Part shown: positions 45,018 through 55,249 of the stretch, piece after piece | How the letters are laid out: each line of letters starts with the position of its first letter | How positions within the stretch are numbered: the stretch's first letter is position 1 | The notes under the pieces: generated by a model | Database searches by the model: none | The model's input: only the letters and a program-made list of their open reading frames with translations | Told to the model about the DNA's origin: nothing | Program-made: the position numbers and the translations under genes | NCBI GenBank assembly: GCA_028868855.1 | Contig: JAGWTR010000005.1 | Location: 214,495 to 278,494 of the forward strand | DNA length: 64,000 nucleotides | Direction: 5' to 3' | Source of the DNA: Burkholderiales bacterium | GTDB lineage: Bacteria; Pseudomonadota; Gammaproteobacteria; Burkholderiales; Burkholderiaceae_C

Positions 45018-47441
45018 TCAGGCCCCGGTCGATGACGGGGTGGTTAGTCTAAGGGAGTTCACCAGAACACCCAGTGAACTCAAGGCCATCCCAAGCCCCG
45101 CCAACCAAGGTGGAAGCAAGCCCATCAGGGCCAGCGGAATGCACACCAGGTTGTAGAGCGCCGCCCACAGCAGGTTCTGGCGAATAATGCGCGCGGCCCG
45201 ACGACTGATCAAGATCGCCTGCGGCAAACCGGACAAGCGCCCACCCAGAATCAGCACATCTGCCTGCGATTGAGCTAACGCCGAACCCTGGTCCAGCGCG
45301 ACAGACACATCCGCCTTGGCCAGGACCGGCGCATCGTTGATGCCATCGCCCACCACGACAACACGGTGACCCGCGCTTTGAACCTTCGAAATGGCTATCA
45401 GCTTGTTTTCTGGGGTGGCTTGTGCTTGGGCCACGCTGATGAGTTCGGGGCCGCCGAGGTAGCGCACAGCCGCATCAACGCGGTCGGCTCGGTCTCCAGA
45501 CAATAGCGCCGACCTCAACCCCAGCGCGCGCAGTTGAGCCAGGCTGGGTCGCGCTTCGGATCGGTAGGCTTCATCAAACACAAAGCCCAGGGCCTGGGCC
45601 GGGAGCGGCTCCCCTTGCAAATCGAGTTGAACCAACCAGACTCGGGCCTGGGCGGCCTGCTCACTCAGCCCCGAGGCGCGATGCCCCAGTGCCCAGTCCG
45701 CCGAGCCCAGACGCCAGCACCGTCGCTGGTCGTCCAGGGCTTGTAGCCCCTTGCCGGCCTCTTCTCGAACGTCTTGCCAGGGCTCAGCGGCTTGATCGAC
45801 CGAGGACAGCCCACTTGCGTCCACCAAGGCATGAGCCAAAGAGCGCGAGAGTGGATGTTGGGACTGCCGGGCCAGGGTGGCCGCGCGCTGAAACAGGGGC
45901 CACGCCGATTCTTGGGCTTGTGGCCTCACGTGACTCGTCGGGGTCATGCCCTCCTGGGTGAGTGTGACCACGCCCTGCAAATGCAGCTCACCTTCAGTGA
46001 GGGTGCCCGTCTTGTCAAAAAAGACCTGATCCACCACCGCCAGAGTTTCCAGGGCGTCCAGGCGTCGCACCAAAACGCCCTGGCGGGCCATGGCGCCGGC
46101 CGCCGCCAGTAAGGCCGATGGGGCCGCCAGCGACAAGGCGCACGGACAGGTCACCACGAGCACGGACACGGCGACCCAGACGGACCGGGACGGGTCGATC
46201 CACTGCCAGGCCAGCGCGCCCAACGCAGCCAGTGCCAACACGGTCCACAAAAAGGGGCCGGCAAAGCGGTCTGCCGCCCGCATCCAGCCAGGTTTTTCCG
46301 TCAAAGCCTGGTGAACCAGGGAGACGATCTGCTGGTAGCGGGTGTCTGGCCCCAGGCGTTCGATGGCGATCCAGATCGGCGCAGTCAGGTTGAGGCTACC
46401 GGCCACCACGAGCTGCCCGCTTTGGCGCGCCACGGCGTGCGACTCACCGGTGAGCATGGCTTCGTCGACATCAGAGCGACCCGATACGATCTGACCATCG
46501 GCGGGAAAGGCCTGCCCCACCGCCACACGAACAAGATCGCCATGTCGCAAGGCTGAAATGGGCACGGATTCTGTTTCCGCGTGGTCCACACTGTCTCGCA
46601 TGGTGCCTTCGACCGCCCGATCAACTGCCTCGGGCAGGCGGGTGTACAGCGACTCCAGCGACTGGGTGGCTTTTTCCCGCGCACGGCTCTCCAGCCAGCG
46701 CCCCGTGAGCAAGAAGGTCACGAACATGGTCAAAGAATCGAAATAGGCTTCATGCCCAAAGGCGCCCTGTGCCCCAAACGTGACGCCCATGCTGACGGCG
46801 AACATGGCCACGATGCCCAGGGCGACGGGGGTGTCCATGGCCACCCTGCCCTGGAGCGCGGCACGCCAGGCGCCACGAATGAAGGGGCCACATGAAAACA
46901 GCATCACGGGCAAGGTCAGTACCCAGCAGGCCCAGTTCATGAGCCGCCACAGATCGACGGGGATTTCTGTGGGGCCGGCCACATACTGGGCGGTGGTGAT
47001 CATCATCACCTGCATCATGCAAAATGCGGCCACAACCAAGCGCCATAACAATTGACGACGCTCTTTAAGTCGTTCATTGCCAGCGCGGGCAGCGGCATCC
47101 GGCCAAGCGCGGTAGCCCGCACGCTGCACAGCAAGCACCAATTGCGAGAGGCTGACGCGCTCGGCGTCCAGCAAAATGCGCGCGCGCTGCGTTGAGGCCT
47201 GGACTTGAACTTCACGCACGCCATCGACGCGCATCAAGGCATCTTCGATGGCGATTGCGCAAGCCGCGCAGTACATTCCCGCCAAGCCAAGGCCGATGCG
47301 ACGTGCGCCGTCGGGCTGGCGCAGTTCGACTTCGCACTGGGCCAGCAATTGAGGGTCGTCCAGTCCGCCAATTTGCGCCGCACTGAGCGAGGCGGTCTGG
47401 GATGGGGCGACGTCGGAGAGAATCTCTGGCACTGTGGTCAT
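45018..47441 (-). CDS. ccoI: Copper-translocating P-type ATPase CcoI/FixI
   Basis: 807 residues. An N-terminal heavy-metal domain (GMYCAACAIAIE, about residue 54-65), eight membrane segments with the CPC motif (VVTCPCALSLA), the phosphorylation site DKTGTLT, TGES and the GDGINDAP hinge. It exports copper for the oxidase. It starts the cluster. Confidence 0.95.
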   Translation of the reverse strand: MTTVPEILSDVAPSQTASLSAAQIGGLDDPQLLAQCEVELRQPDGARRIGLGLAGMYCAACAIAIEDALMRVDGVREVQVQASTQRARILLDAERVSLSQLVLAVQRAGYRAWPDAAARAGNERLKERRQLLWRLVVAAFCMMQVMMITTAQYVAGPTEIPVDLWRLMNWACWVLTLPVMLFSCGPFIRGAWRAALQGRVAMDTPVALGIVAMFAVSMGVTFGAQGAFGHEAYFDSLTMFVTFLLTGRWLESRAREKATQSLESLYTRLPEAVDRAVEGTMRDSVDHAETESVPISALRHGDLVRVAVGQAFPADGQIVSGRSDVDEAMLTGESHAVARQSGQLVVAGSLNLTAPIWIAIERLGPDTRYQQIVSLVHQALTEKPGWMRAADRFAGPFLWTVLALAALGALAWQWIDPSRSVWVAVSVLVVTCPCALSLAAPSALLAAAGAMARQGVLVRRLDALETLAVVDQVFFDKTGTLTEGELHLQGVVTLTQEGMTPTSHVRPQAQESAWPLFQRAATLARQSQHPLSRSLAHALVDASGLSSVDQAAEPWQDVREEAGKGLQALDDQRRCWRLGSADWALGHRASGLSEQAAQARVWLVQLDLQGEPLPAQALGFVFDEAYRSEARPSLAQLRALGLRSALLSGDRADRVDAAVRYLGGPELISVAQAQATPENKLIAISKVQSAGHRVVVVGDGINDAPVLAKADVSVALDQGSALAQSQADVLILGGRLSGLPQAILISRRAARIIRQNLLWAALYNLVCIPLALMGLLPPWLAGLGMALSSLGVLVNSLRLTTPSSTGA

Positions 47442-47595
47442 CAGGAAACAAGCCGCAAAGTCTCTGCGTCAAAACCGCGGGACTTGCCAATAATCACGCC
47501 GGGCAGTTGCCCTTCATGACCGAGCGCAATTCTAGTCGGTGCCCGGTGATGCGATCACGTGGGGGGACAGCGCCCCCTGAACAGGAATCAATGCG

Positions 47596-48114
47596 ATGAA
47601 TGAAATGGTTTTTCAAGAACGGGACCACTGGGCGGCGATGAAGCCAGCAGTACGGCAACTGGTCACCGGCCTGTTGCTGACCGCCTTGTCTGTGGGTACG
47701 GCCCAGCTACACGCTCAAGGGACACCCGAGGGTCCGCAGCACTTGCCGACCATCATGCTGGGCGCCAGCTTTCACAACATCAAGGCCGAAGTGGCCACGA
47801 CGCCTCAGCAGCACGAAATCGGCCTGATGCACCGCACCAGCATGGGTGCCAACGACGGCATGCTGTTCATTTTTGAACGCGCCGGCCAGCAGTGCTTCTG
47901 GATGAAGAACACGCTGATCCCCTTGTCCGTGGCTTTCGTGGCCGACGACGGCAACATCGTCAATCTGGACGAAATGAAGCCTCAGACGCTCACCCCCCAT
48001 TGCTCGACCAAACCGGTGCGCTTCGTGCTCGAAATGAACACCGGCTGGTTCTCCAAGCGAGGTCTCAAGGCGGGGCTGAAACTGACGGGCGAGCCTTTTT
48101 CCGCGGCTCACTAG
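47596..48114 (+). CDS. Exported DUF192-family protein
   Basis: 172 residues from the ATG at 47596; an ATG at 47638 gives a tidier signal peptide (VTGLLLTALSVGTAQLHAQ). The DUF192 core runs from about residue 60 to 170 (GLMHRTSMGANDGMLFIF, CFWMKNTLIPLSVAFV, and VRFVLEMNTGW). Small beta-barrel-like family with no settled function. It is divergent from ccoI. Confidence 0.8.
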   Translation: MNEMVFQERDHWAAMKPAVRQLVTGLLLTALSVGTAQLHAQGTPEGPQHLPTIMLGASFHNIKAEVATTPQQHEIGLMHRTSMGANDGMLFIFERAGQQCFWMKNTLIPLSVAFVADDGNIVNLDEMKPQTLTPHCSTKPVRFVLEMNTGWFSKRGLKAGLKLTGEPFSAAH

Positions 48115-48147
48115 CTTGATTTCACTGGGTTACCTCACCAGTTTGAC

Positions 48148-49083
48148 TCAGCGTGTTTTCGCCGCGATCTTTTCCTTGATTTGTTGCAACACGGTCAGCG
48201 CGGCCTCGCGGCCGGCCATGATCGACAGGCGCCGCGCGCCAAAATCACCACCACCCACGCCGGCCAGCTTGGGGCGCATCACAACATCAGCATCCTCCAG
48301 TTCATACTGACTGATGCTGTGACCCATGATGTTGAAGGTCTGCAGGAGGATGTCCACCGCACCCTTGGTCGGCTGGCCTTCCGGGATTGCCGAGATGTCC
48401 ACGGCGATGACCACCTCGGCCCCCATCTGCCGCGCGTACTTCACAGGGACGGGTGAGACCAAGCCCCCATCCACGTACTCGTGTCCGGCGATCCGGACGG
48501 GCTCGAAGACGCCCGGCACGGAACTGGACGCACGCACGGCAGTGCCGGGGTCGCCGCGCCTGAACAAAATGGGTTGCCCCGAGTTCAAGTCGGTGGCCAC
48601 GATACCCAAGGGCAGCCGCATTTGTTCGATTTGACGCCCACCTGTGAAGCTGCGCACATATTTAGCCAGGGCCTCACCCTTCATGAGGGAGCGGCGAGGG
48701 AACATCCAGTCCGTGATGGTCGATTCATCCATATTCATCGCCAACGCACCCATGTCCACGGGCGTTTTGCCTGCGGCGTAAAGCGCGGCCACCAGACTGC
48801 CCGCCGAAGTACCCACCACCAGATCAGGTTTGATACCTTGCTCTTCGAGCACCTGCAGGACGCCGATATGGGCAAACCCTCGCGCCGCGCCGCCACCCAA
48901 GGCCAGACCGATTCTGGGTAGACGCGGGGCGGCTTTGACTACCGGGGTTGGGGCAGGTGTCACGGGAGGCGCTGGCGGCGGCGCACTGGCGCACCCCGAC
49001 AGGACCAACGCAAGCAGCGCCACAACCAGACCGGCCCTATATGCCCCAAAGGAATAAACACAATCTGAAAATGTTCTTCTCAT
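48148..49083 (-). CDS. Patatin-like phospholipase lipoprotein
   Basis: 311 residues. A hydrophobic N terminus with a lipobox (LVLSGC, about residue 27-32) and a Pro-rich spacer, then patatin motifs LGGGAARGFAHIGVL, the nucleophile GTSAGS (about 93) and the Asp in DGGLVSPVP. Likely a surface or periplasmic serine acyl hydrolase of the RssA group. Confidence 0.85.
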   Translation of the reverse strand: MRRTFSDCVYSFGAYRAGLVVALLALVLSGCASAPPPAPPVTPAPTPVVKAAPRLPRIGLALGGGAARGFAHIGVLQVLEEQGIKPDLVVGTSAGSLVAALYAAGKTPVDMGALAMNMDESTITDWMFPRRSLMKGEALAKYVRSFTGGRQIEQMRLPLGIVATDLNSGQPILFRRGDPGTAVRASSSVPGVFEPVRIAGHEYVDGGLVSPVPVKYARQMGAEVVIAVDISAIPEGQPTKGAVDILLQTFNIMGHSISQYELEDADVVMRPKLAGVGGGDFGARRLSIMAGREAALTVLQQIKEKIAAKTR

Positions 49084-49139
49084 TTATATAGAAGCTTTCT
49101 ACAGTTGAGGCTCACAAACCAAAACTGAAATAGTTAACC

Positions 49140-49916
49140 ATGCTGGACTGGACCGCCATGACCGCCGGAGCGGGCGTGGGCCTGATTGTGGGGCTGACCG
49201 GGGTAGGTGGTGGGTCCTTGATGACGCCATTGCTGATTTCTGTCTTTCACCTGGACAAAGCCGTGGCCATTGGCACGGATTTGTGGTTTGCGTCGCTGAC
49301 CAAGGTTTCGGGATCTGTGGCGCACCACCGCGAACGCCACGTCGACTACCGCATCGCCAAACTATTGCTGGCGGGCAGCATCCCGGCCTCGATCGCCACG
49401 CTGTCCTACATGCACCTGGTGGGCATCAACAAGCGGACCGACGATGCCTTGACCGTGGCATTGGGTGTGGCGCTGCTGCTCACCGCCGTGACGGTGGCGC
49501 TGCGTCCGGTGTGGTCCCGCGTGGGGCATTGGCTGGAGCGCTGGATCACCCCGGCACGCCAGCCCGCTTTGACGGTGTTGTGCGGCCTGATCCTCGGAGT
49601 GCTGGTGTCACTCAGCTCCATCGGCGCGGGGGCTGTGGGCGCCACCCTGATCCTCTTGCTCTACCCGCGACTGGAAATGAGAAAACTGGTCGGCACCGAC
49701 ATCGCACACGCGGTTCCCTTGACGTTGGTGGCGGGCATTGGTCATGCCACTCTAGGCAATGTGCACTGGACTTTGCTGATTGAGTTATTGATCGGATCAA
49801 TGCCCGGGATTTGGGTCGGCGCCAAGCTCACCAAGCATTTGCCTGACACAATCACGCGCTTTGCGCTGTGTGCTTCGCTGGTTTTTGCGGCAAAAAAAGT
49901 TCTGCTGGCCTCCTGA
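49140..49916 (+). CDS. Sulfite exporter TauE/SafE family protein
   Basis: 258 residues with about seven hydrophobic segments. It begins MLDWTAMTAGAGVGLIVGL followed by GVGGGSL and later VSLSSIGAGAVGATLIL, the two Gly-rich motifs of the TauE repeat. It precedes cysI by 76 bases, so movement of sulfite or another sulfur anion is likely. Confidence 0.85.
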   Translation: MLDWTAMTAGAGVGLIVGLTGVGGGSLMTPLLISVFHLDKAVAIGTDLWFASLTKVSGSVAHHRERHVDYRIAKLLLAGSIPASIATLSYMHLVGINKRTDDALTVALGVALLLTAVTVALRPVWSRVGHWLERWITPARQPALTVLCGLILGVLVSLSSIGAGAVGATLILLLYPRLEMRKLVGTDIAHAVPLTLVAGIGHATLGNVHWTLLIELLIGSMPGIWVGAKLTKHLPDTITRFALCASLVFAAKKVLLAS

Positions 49917-49992
49917 GGGCCGCCAGCCCCCCCCGCATCACAACCTTTATTTTTTGACACATTGAGATCAGGTTCATCTCCAGGTTGACGCC

Positions 49993-51693
49993 ATGTATCA
50001 GTACACCGAATTTGACAAGCAGTTCGTCCGCCAGCGCGCGGCGCAGTTCCGCGACCAGTTGGAGCGCAATCTGGCCGGAAAACTCGGCGACGACGAGTTT
50101 CGCGCCTTGCGCCTGCAAAACGGCTGGTACATCCAGCGCCACGCACCCATGACCCGCATCGCGGTGCCGTACGGCGAGCTCTCCAGCCATCAGTTGCGCA
50201 CCCTGGCGCAGATCGCCCGTGAGTTCGATAAGGGCTACGCGCATTTCACCACGCGCCACAACTGCCAGTTCAATTGGATACCGCTACCCCGCGCCGCCGA
50301 CGTAATGGAACGCCTGGCAGAAGCCCACATGCACGGCATCCAGACCTCGGGCAACTGCATCCGCAACATCTCGACCGACTCGCTGGCCGGCATTGCCCAG
50401 GACGAAATCGTCGATCCTCGCCCCTACTGCGAAATCATGCGGCAGTGGTCGAGCCTGCACCCTGAGTTTGCCTTCCTGCCACGCAAGTTCAAGATCGCCG
50501 TCACCGGCGCCGTGGAAGACCGCGTGGCCTCCGGCTGGTACGACGTGGGCCTGCAACTCCACAAGAACGAGGCCGGCGAAATCGGTTTCCGAGTGCTGGT
50601 CGGGGGTGGCATGGGCCGCACACCGATCATCGGCACCCGGGTGCGCGAGTTCCTGCCCTGGCAGCAGATCCTCGTCTACATCGAGGCCATCATGCGCGTC
50701 TACAACGGCCATGGCCGGCGCGACAATTCCTTCAAGGCCCGCATCAAGATTCTGGTCAAGGCCCTGGGCGGCGAACAGTTCGCCAAGGAGGTCGAGGAAG
50801 AATTCCAGGCCATCCTGACCCAGGACGAAGGGGGCACCGCCCACCTCATTCCTCAGGCCGAGTTCGATCGCGTCGCCGCCTGCTTCGTGCAGCCCGCCAG
50901 TGTGCAGCCCGTGGCCGGCCAACCCTGGGCGGTTGCGGCCGACGCGCCGGTGGCCTTCACCAAATGGCTCGAACGCAACACCGGTGAGCACAAAGTGCCG
51001 GGCTACCGCGCCGTGACCCTCTCGCTCAAGCGCGTGGGACAGGCCCCGGGCGATGCCACGGACGAGCAGATGGACCTGGCCGCCGACCTGGCCGACCGCT
51101 TCAGTTGCGGCGAGTTGCGCGTGCGCTATGACCAGAACTTGCTGCTGCCCTGGGTGCGCGAGGTCGACCTGTTCGATCTGTGGCAGGCCGCCAAGGCCGC
51201 CTCCTTTGCCACGCCCAACATCGGTCTGCTCAGCGACATGATCGCCTGTCCCGGTGGCGACTTTTGCGCCCTGGCCAATGCACGCTCCATCCCGATTGCC
51301 AACGCCTTGATCGAGCGCTACCAAGACCTCGACGAGCTCTACGACATCGGCGACATCGACTTGCACATCAGCGGCTGCATCAACTCATGCGGTCACCACC
51401 ACAGCGGCCACATCGGCATCCTGGGCGTCGACAAGGACGGCAGCGAGTGGTATCAGGTCACCCTGGGCGGTGCCGATGGCTCTCATGGCTCGCCCGATGC
51501 CACCCCGGGCAAGGTCATCGGTCCGTCGTTTGCCGCCGACGAAGTCGCCGACGTGGTCGAGGCCCTGATCGAGACCTACCGCGGTCAGCGCAATTCCAAC
51601 GAGAAGTTCCTCCAGACCGTGCGCCGCGTCGGCCTGGATCCCTTCAAGACCGCCGCCAACGCCATGCGCCGCTCAACGGCCAAAGCCGCCTGA
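49993..51693 (+). CDS. cysI: Sulfite reductase hemoprotein (nitrite/sulfite reductase family)
   Basis: 566 residues. Two duplicated ferredoxin-like halves and the siroheme/4Fe-4S site with ACPGGDFC (about residue 418-425) and SGCINSCGHH (about 460-469), the four-Cys set. It reduces sulfite to sulfide with six electrons. No CysJ flavoprotein is encoded here, so ferredoxin (fdxA nearby) or another donor may serve. Confidence 0.93.
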   Translation: MYQYTEFDKQFVRQRAAQFRDQLERNLAGKLGDDEFRALRLQNGWYIQRHAPMTRIAVPYGELSSHQLRTLAQIAREFDKGYAHFTTRHNCQFNWIPLPRAADVMERLAEAHMHGIQTSGNCIRNISTDSLAGIAQDEIVDPRPYCEIMRQWSSLHPEFAFLPRKFKIAVTGAVEDRVASGWYDVGLQLHKNEAGEIGFRVLVGGGMGRTPIIGTRVREFLPWQQILVYIEAIMRVYNGHGRRDNSFKARIKILVKALGGEQFAKEVEEEFQAILTQDEGGTAHLIPQAEFDRVAACFVQPASVQPVAGQPWAVAADAPVAFTKWLERNTGEHKVPGYRAVTLSLKRVGQAPGDATDEQMDLAADLADRFSCGELRVRYDQNLLLPWVREVDLFDLWQAAKAASFATPNIGLLSDMIACPGGDFCALANARSIPIANALIERYQDLDELYDIGDIDLHISGCINSCGHHHSGHIGILGVDKDGSEWYQVTLGGADGSHGSPDATPGKVIGPSFAADEVADVVEALIETYRGQRNSNEKFLQTVRRVGLDPFKTAANAMRRSTAKAA

Positions 51694-51719
51694 GCGGCCG
51701 CCCGTCCGGAAATCCTGCC

Positions 51720-52229
51720 ATGACCCATACCACGCTCCAATTCATTGACCTGCGCCAAGACCCCTGGCGCAAACTCCAAGGCGAGGACGGCCCCATCTCG
51801 CACCCGGTGCCGGCCGCCAAGCTGCTGCTGTCTCTCGCGCAGTGGCACGCGGTGCGCGGCACTTGGCCCGAGGGCCTGCCCGTGGGCGTTCATGTCACCA
51901 ACGACAGCGACATCGCCGCCCTGGCCGAAGACCTGCCGCGCCTCGCATTGGTGGCGCTGCACTTCCCCACATGGGTGGACGGCCGCGCTTACAGCCAAGC
52001 CCACCTGTTGCGCTCCCGCTATCGCTACAAGGGCGCCCTGCGCGCCACCGGCGAAGTGCTGGTCGACATGGTGCCCATGCTGGCCCGCACCGGGTTTTCC
52101 GAAGCGGCTCTGCGCGCCGACCAGGACGTGGCCGACGCCCAGCGCGCGCTGAACTTCTTCCCGGCCTTCTACCAAGGCGACGTGGCCCAGACCGCCCCAT
52201 GGTTTGCCCGGCAAACCCAGACACCATGA
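51720..52229 (+). CDS. DUF934-family protein
   Basis: 169 residues. A conserved LLSLAQWHAVRGTWPEGLPVG (about residue 36-56) and FPTWVDGRAYSQAHLLRSRY (about 80-99). DUF934 is usually next to cysI in betaproteobacteria and is inferred to support sulfite reductase. It ends in an ATGA overlap with cysH and begins 26 bases after cysI. Confidence 0.88.
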   Translation: MTHTTLQFIDLRQDPWRKLQGEDGPISHPVPAAKLLLSLAQWHAVRGTWPEGLPVGVHVTNDSDIAALAEDLPRLALVALHFPTWVDGRAYSQAHLLRSRYRYKGALRATGEVLVDMVPMLARTGFSEAALRADQDVADAQRALNFFPAFYQGDVAQTAPWFARQTQTP

Positions 52230-52990
52230 GCGCCATCGACCTGTACGCCCGGCCCAGCACCGATTTCGAGGCCAAGCTGACCCGCACGCTCCAGTACCTG
52301 CGCGATGCGGCCCAGGCCCATCCCGGCAGCATTGTCCAAGCCACCAGCCTGGGGGTTGAGGACATGGTCGTCACCGACCTGATCGGCAAACACAAGCTGC
52401 CCATCGCCATTGGCACGCTGGAAACCGGCATGCTGCATGCTGAGACCGTGGCCCTGATCGGCACCATCGAGTCAACCTACGGCTTGAAGGTCGAGGTGTA
52501 CCGGCCCGTTGCGGAAGCGGCCATCGAATTCGTGCGCAAAAACGGCGACACGGCCATGTACCAAAGCATCGAGTTGCGCAAGGCCTGCTGTGGCATTCGC
52601 AAGCTAGAGCCGCTGGGCCGCATGCTGGCGGACCGTAGCGCCTGGGTCACCGGCCTGCGCCGCGAGCAATCCAGCAACCGCGCCGACGTGCCTGAGCACG
52701 AACTCGACGACAAAGGCCGTGTCAAATTCAACCCCCTGGCCGACTGGACCTGGGGCGATGTGTGGCACTACGTGTCCGTCAACAACGTACCCTACAACCC
52801 CTTGCACGACGAGTTCATGCCCAGCATTGGCTGCGCACCCTGCACCCGCGCCATCGCCGTGGGTGAGGACTTCCGCGCCGGCCGCTGGTGGTGGGAAGAC
52901 GAAAAAGCAAAAGAATGCGGCCTGCATGTCCACGAGGACTCAGCCACACAGGACACGCCCGCCGTGTCGATGATCGGATCGAAAAAGTAA
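52226..52990 (+). CDS. cysH: Adenylyl-sulfate (APS) reductase, Fe-S type
   Basis: 254 residues from the ATG at 52226. It shows the PAPS/APS reductase fold and two Cys pairs (ACCGIRK near 118 and GCAPCTRA near 206), which hold a 4Fe-4S cluster in APS-specific enzymes. So it reduces APS rather than PAPS, fitting the absence of an APS kinase gene. The last residues do not carry an ECG catalytic motif; KECGLH at about 228 is the matching site (Cys). Confidence 0.93.
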   Translation: MSAIDLYARPSTDFEAKLTRTLQYLRDAAQAHPGSIVQATSLGVEDMVVTDLIGKHKLPIAIGTLETGMLHAETVALIGTIESTYGLKVEVYRPVAEAAIEFVRKNGDTAMYQSIELRKACCGIRKLEPLGRMLADRSAWVTGLRREQSSNRADVPEHELDDKGRVKFNPLADWTWGDVWHYVSVNNVPYNPLHDEFMPSIGCAPCTRAIAVGEDFRAGRWWWEDEKAKECGLHVHEDSATQDTPAVSMIGSKK

Positions 52991-53001
52991 GGTTCTGATA
53001 A

Positions 53002-53961
53002 ATGAACGCTCCTGTGAATGTGAACCAATTGCTGGCGGAGGTTGACCACCGCCACCTGGATGCCCTGGAAGAAGAAGCCATCTTCATCCTGCGCGAAGTC
53101 GCCGCCACCTTTGAGCGCCCGGCCCTGCTGTTTTCCAGCGGCAAGGACTCATGCGTGGTGTTGCACCTGGCCGAAAAAGCCTTCAAGATGAAAAAGGCCG
53201 ATGGCAGTTTCGAGGGCAAGCTGCCCTTCCCTCTGCTGCATGTGGACACCGGCCACAACTTCCCCGAGGTCATTGAGTTCCGCGAAAAACGTGTGGCCGA
53301 AATGGGTGAGCGTCTGATCGTGGCGCACATGGAAGACTCCATCAAACGTGGCACCGTGCGCCTGGCGTACCCCCTGGAATCGCGCAACGGCCACCAGACG
53401 GTGACTCTGCTTGAAGCCATCGAAGACGGCCGCTTTGACTGCCTGATGGGCGGCGCCCGTCGCGACGAGGAAAAGGCGCGTGCCAAGGAACGCATCTTCA
53501 GCCACCGCGACAGCTTTGGCCAATGGCAACCCAAAGAGCAGCGCCCCGAACTGTGGAACCTGTTCAACACCCGCATCAAACCAGGCGAGCACTTCCGCGC
53601 CTTCCCGATCAGCAACTGGACCGAACTGGACGTGTGGCTCTACATTGCCCGCGAAAACATCCCGCTGCCCAACCTCTACTTCAAGCATTCGCGCCAAGTC
53701 ATTCGTCGCAAGGGCCTGCTGGTGCCGCTGACCGACGTGACGCCGGCCCTGCCTGGCGAAACCGTTGAAACCGTGGAGGTGCGCTTTCGCACCGTGGGCG
53801 ACATGACGTGCACCTGTCCGGTCGAAAGCGACGCCACCAACGCCGCCGACATCGTCGCTGAAACGCTGCACGTGACCGTGAGCGAACGTGGCGCCACCCG
53901 CATGGACGATCGCACGTCCGAAGCGTCGATGGAACGCCGCAAGAAGGAAGGTTATTTCTGA
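53002..53961 (+). CDS. cysD: Sulfate adenylyltransferase subunit 2
   Basis: 319 residues. PP-loop SSGKDSCVVLHLAEKAF (about 49-65) and the later GGARRDEEKARAKERIFS. With CysN it makes APS from sulfate and ATP. Ends in a TGATG overlap with cysN. Confidence 0.96.
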   Translation: MNAPVNVNQLLAEVDHRHLDALEEEAIFILREVAATFERPALLFSSGKDSCVVLHLAEKAFKMKKADGSFEGKLPFPLLHVDTGHNFPEVIEFREKRVAEMGERLIVAHMEDSIKRGTVRLAYPLESRNGHQTVTLLEAIEDGRFDCLMGGARRDEEKARAKERIFSHRDSFGQWQPKEQRPELWNLFNTRIKPGEHFRAFPISNWTELDVWLYIARENIPLPNLYFKHSRQVIRRKGLLVPLTDVTPALPGETVETVEVRFRTVGDMTCTCPVESDATNAADIVAETLHVTVSERGATRMDDRTSEASMERRKKEGYF

Positions 53962-55247
53962 TGAGCACCCCCATGACCGACAACCAACACAAGGCCCTGC
54001 GCTTTCTGACCGCCGGTAGCGTGGACGATGGCAAGAGCACCCTGATTGGCCGCCTGCTGTTTGACAGCCGCGCCATCCTGGCCGACCAGCTCGACGCGTT
54101 GGAAAAGCGCGCTGCCGGTGCCCCCATCGACCTGTCGCTGCTGACCGATGGCCTGGAAGCCGAGCGCGAACAAGGCATCACCATCGACGTGGCCTATCGC
54201 TACTTCGCCACCAAGACGCGCAAGTTCATCATTGCCGACGCCCCCGGCCACGAGCAATACACCCGCAACATGGTGACCGCTGCCGCCGGTTCTGACGCCG
54301 CCGTGGTGCTGGTGGACATCACCAAGATCGACTGGAAGGCATCCCCGGTGCCCCTGCTGGCGCAAACCCGCCGTCACAGCCTGCTGGCCCACCTGCTGCG
54401 CGTGCCCAACATCGTGTTCGCCATCAACAAGCTCGACGCCATTGATGAAGACACACAAGTCGCGTTTGAAAACGTCGAAGCCTCGCTTCGCGCATTTGCC
54501 GCACAGGCCGGCATCGCCATCAAGGGCGTGATCCCCGTGTCGGCCCTGCGCGGCGACAACGTCACCACGCCCAGCGCCAACTGGCCCTGGTATCAGGGCC
54601 CGACCCTGCTGCACGTGCTTGAGGAACTGCCCGCCTCGGACGAACGCCATGACGGCGCACTGCTGCAGCCCGTGCAATACGTGACCCGCGAAGGCGAAGG
54701 CACGGGCCACCAGCCCCGCACCTTCTGGGGCCGCATTGCCCACGGCACGGTCAAGGCAGGCGACGCTGTGCAAGCCTTCCCCAGTGGCGAAACTGCCGTG
54801 GTGGCCGAGGTGCGCTACAACGCCGAAGTGGTCGACCAATGTGAGGCGGGCCAATCGGCTGGCATCGTGCTGGACCGCCAAGTCGACATCTCACGCGGCG
54901 ACTGGCTGGCAACGCCGGGCGCGATCAAAGCGTCGGACACCTTCACGGCGACACTTGCCTGGCTGGACGCGGAACCAGCCATCGTGGGCAGAAAGTACTG
55001 GGTGCGCCACGGCAACCGCTGGGTGCAGGCACGCATCACAGCGATCGACAGCCGCATGGACATCCACACACTGGAAGACCAGGATGCGCATGAACTGGCC
55101 GTGAACGAAATAGGTCGTGTTCAAATTCAAACTCAGCAAGCCCTGCCGATTGAGCCCTACCTGGACAACCGCGTGGGCGGGGCCCTGATCGTGGTCGACC
55201 CCACCACCAACCGCACCAGCGGCGCGCTGCTGGTCAAAGCAGCGTGA
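53961..55247 (+). CDS. cysN: Sulfate adenylyltransferase subunit 1 (GTPase)
   Basis: 428 residues, without the APS kinase (CysC) extension seen in CysNC fusions. GTPase motifs are GSVDDGKSTLIGRLLFD (about 16-32), DAPGHEQYTRN, INKLDA. It drives sulfate activation with GTP. Confidence 0.96.
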   Translation: MSTPMTDNQHKALRFLTAGSVDDGKSTLIGRLLFDSRAILADQLDALEKRAAGAPIDLSLLTDGLEAEREQGITIDVAYRYFATKTRKFIIADAPGHEQYTRNMVTAAAGSDAAVVLVDITKIDWKASPVPLLAQTRRHSLLAHLLRVPNIVFAINKLDAIDEDTQVAFENVEASLRAFAAQAGIAIKGVIPVSALRGDNVTTPSANWPWYQGPTLLHVLEELPASDERHDGALLQPVQYVTREGEGTGHQPRTFWGRIAHGTVKAGDAVQAFPSGETAVVAEVRYNAEVVDQCEAGQSAGIVLDRQVDISRGDWLATPGAIKASDTFTATLAWLDAEPAIVGRKYWVRHGNRWVQARITAIDSRMDIHTLEDQDAHELAVNEIGRVQIQTQQALPIEPYLDNRVGGALIVVDPTTNRTSGALLVKAA

Positions 55248-55249
55248 AC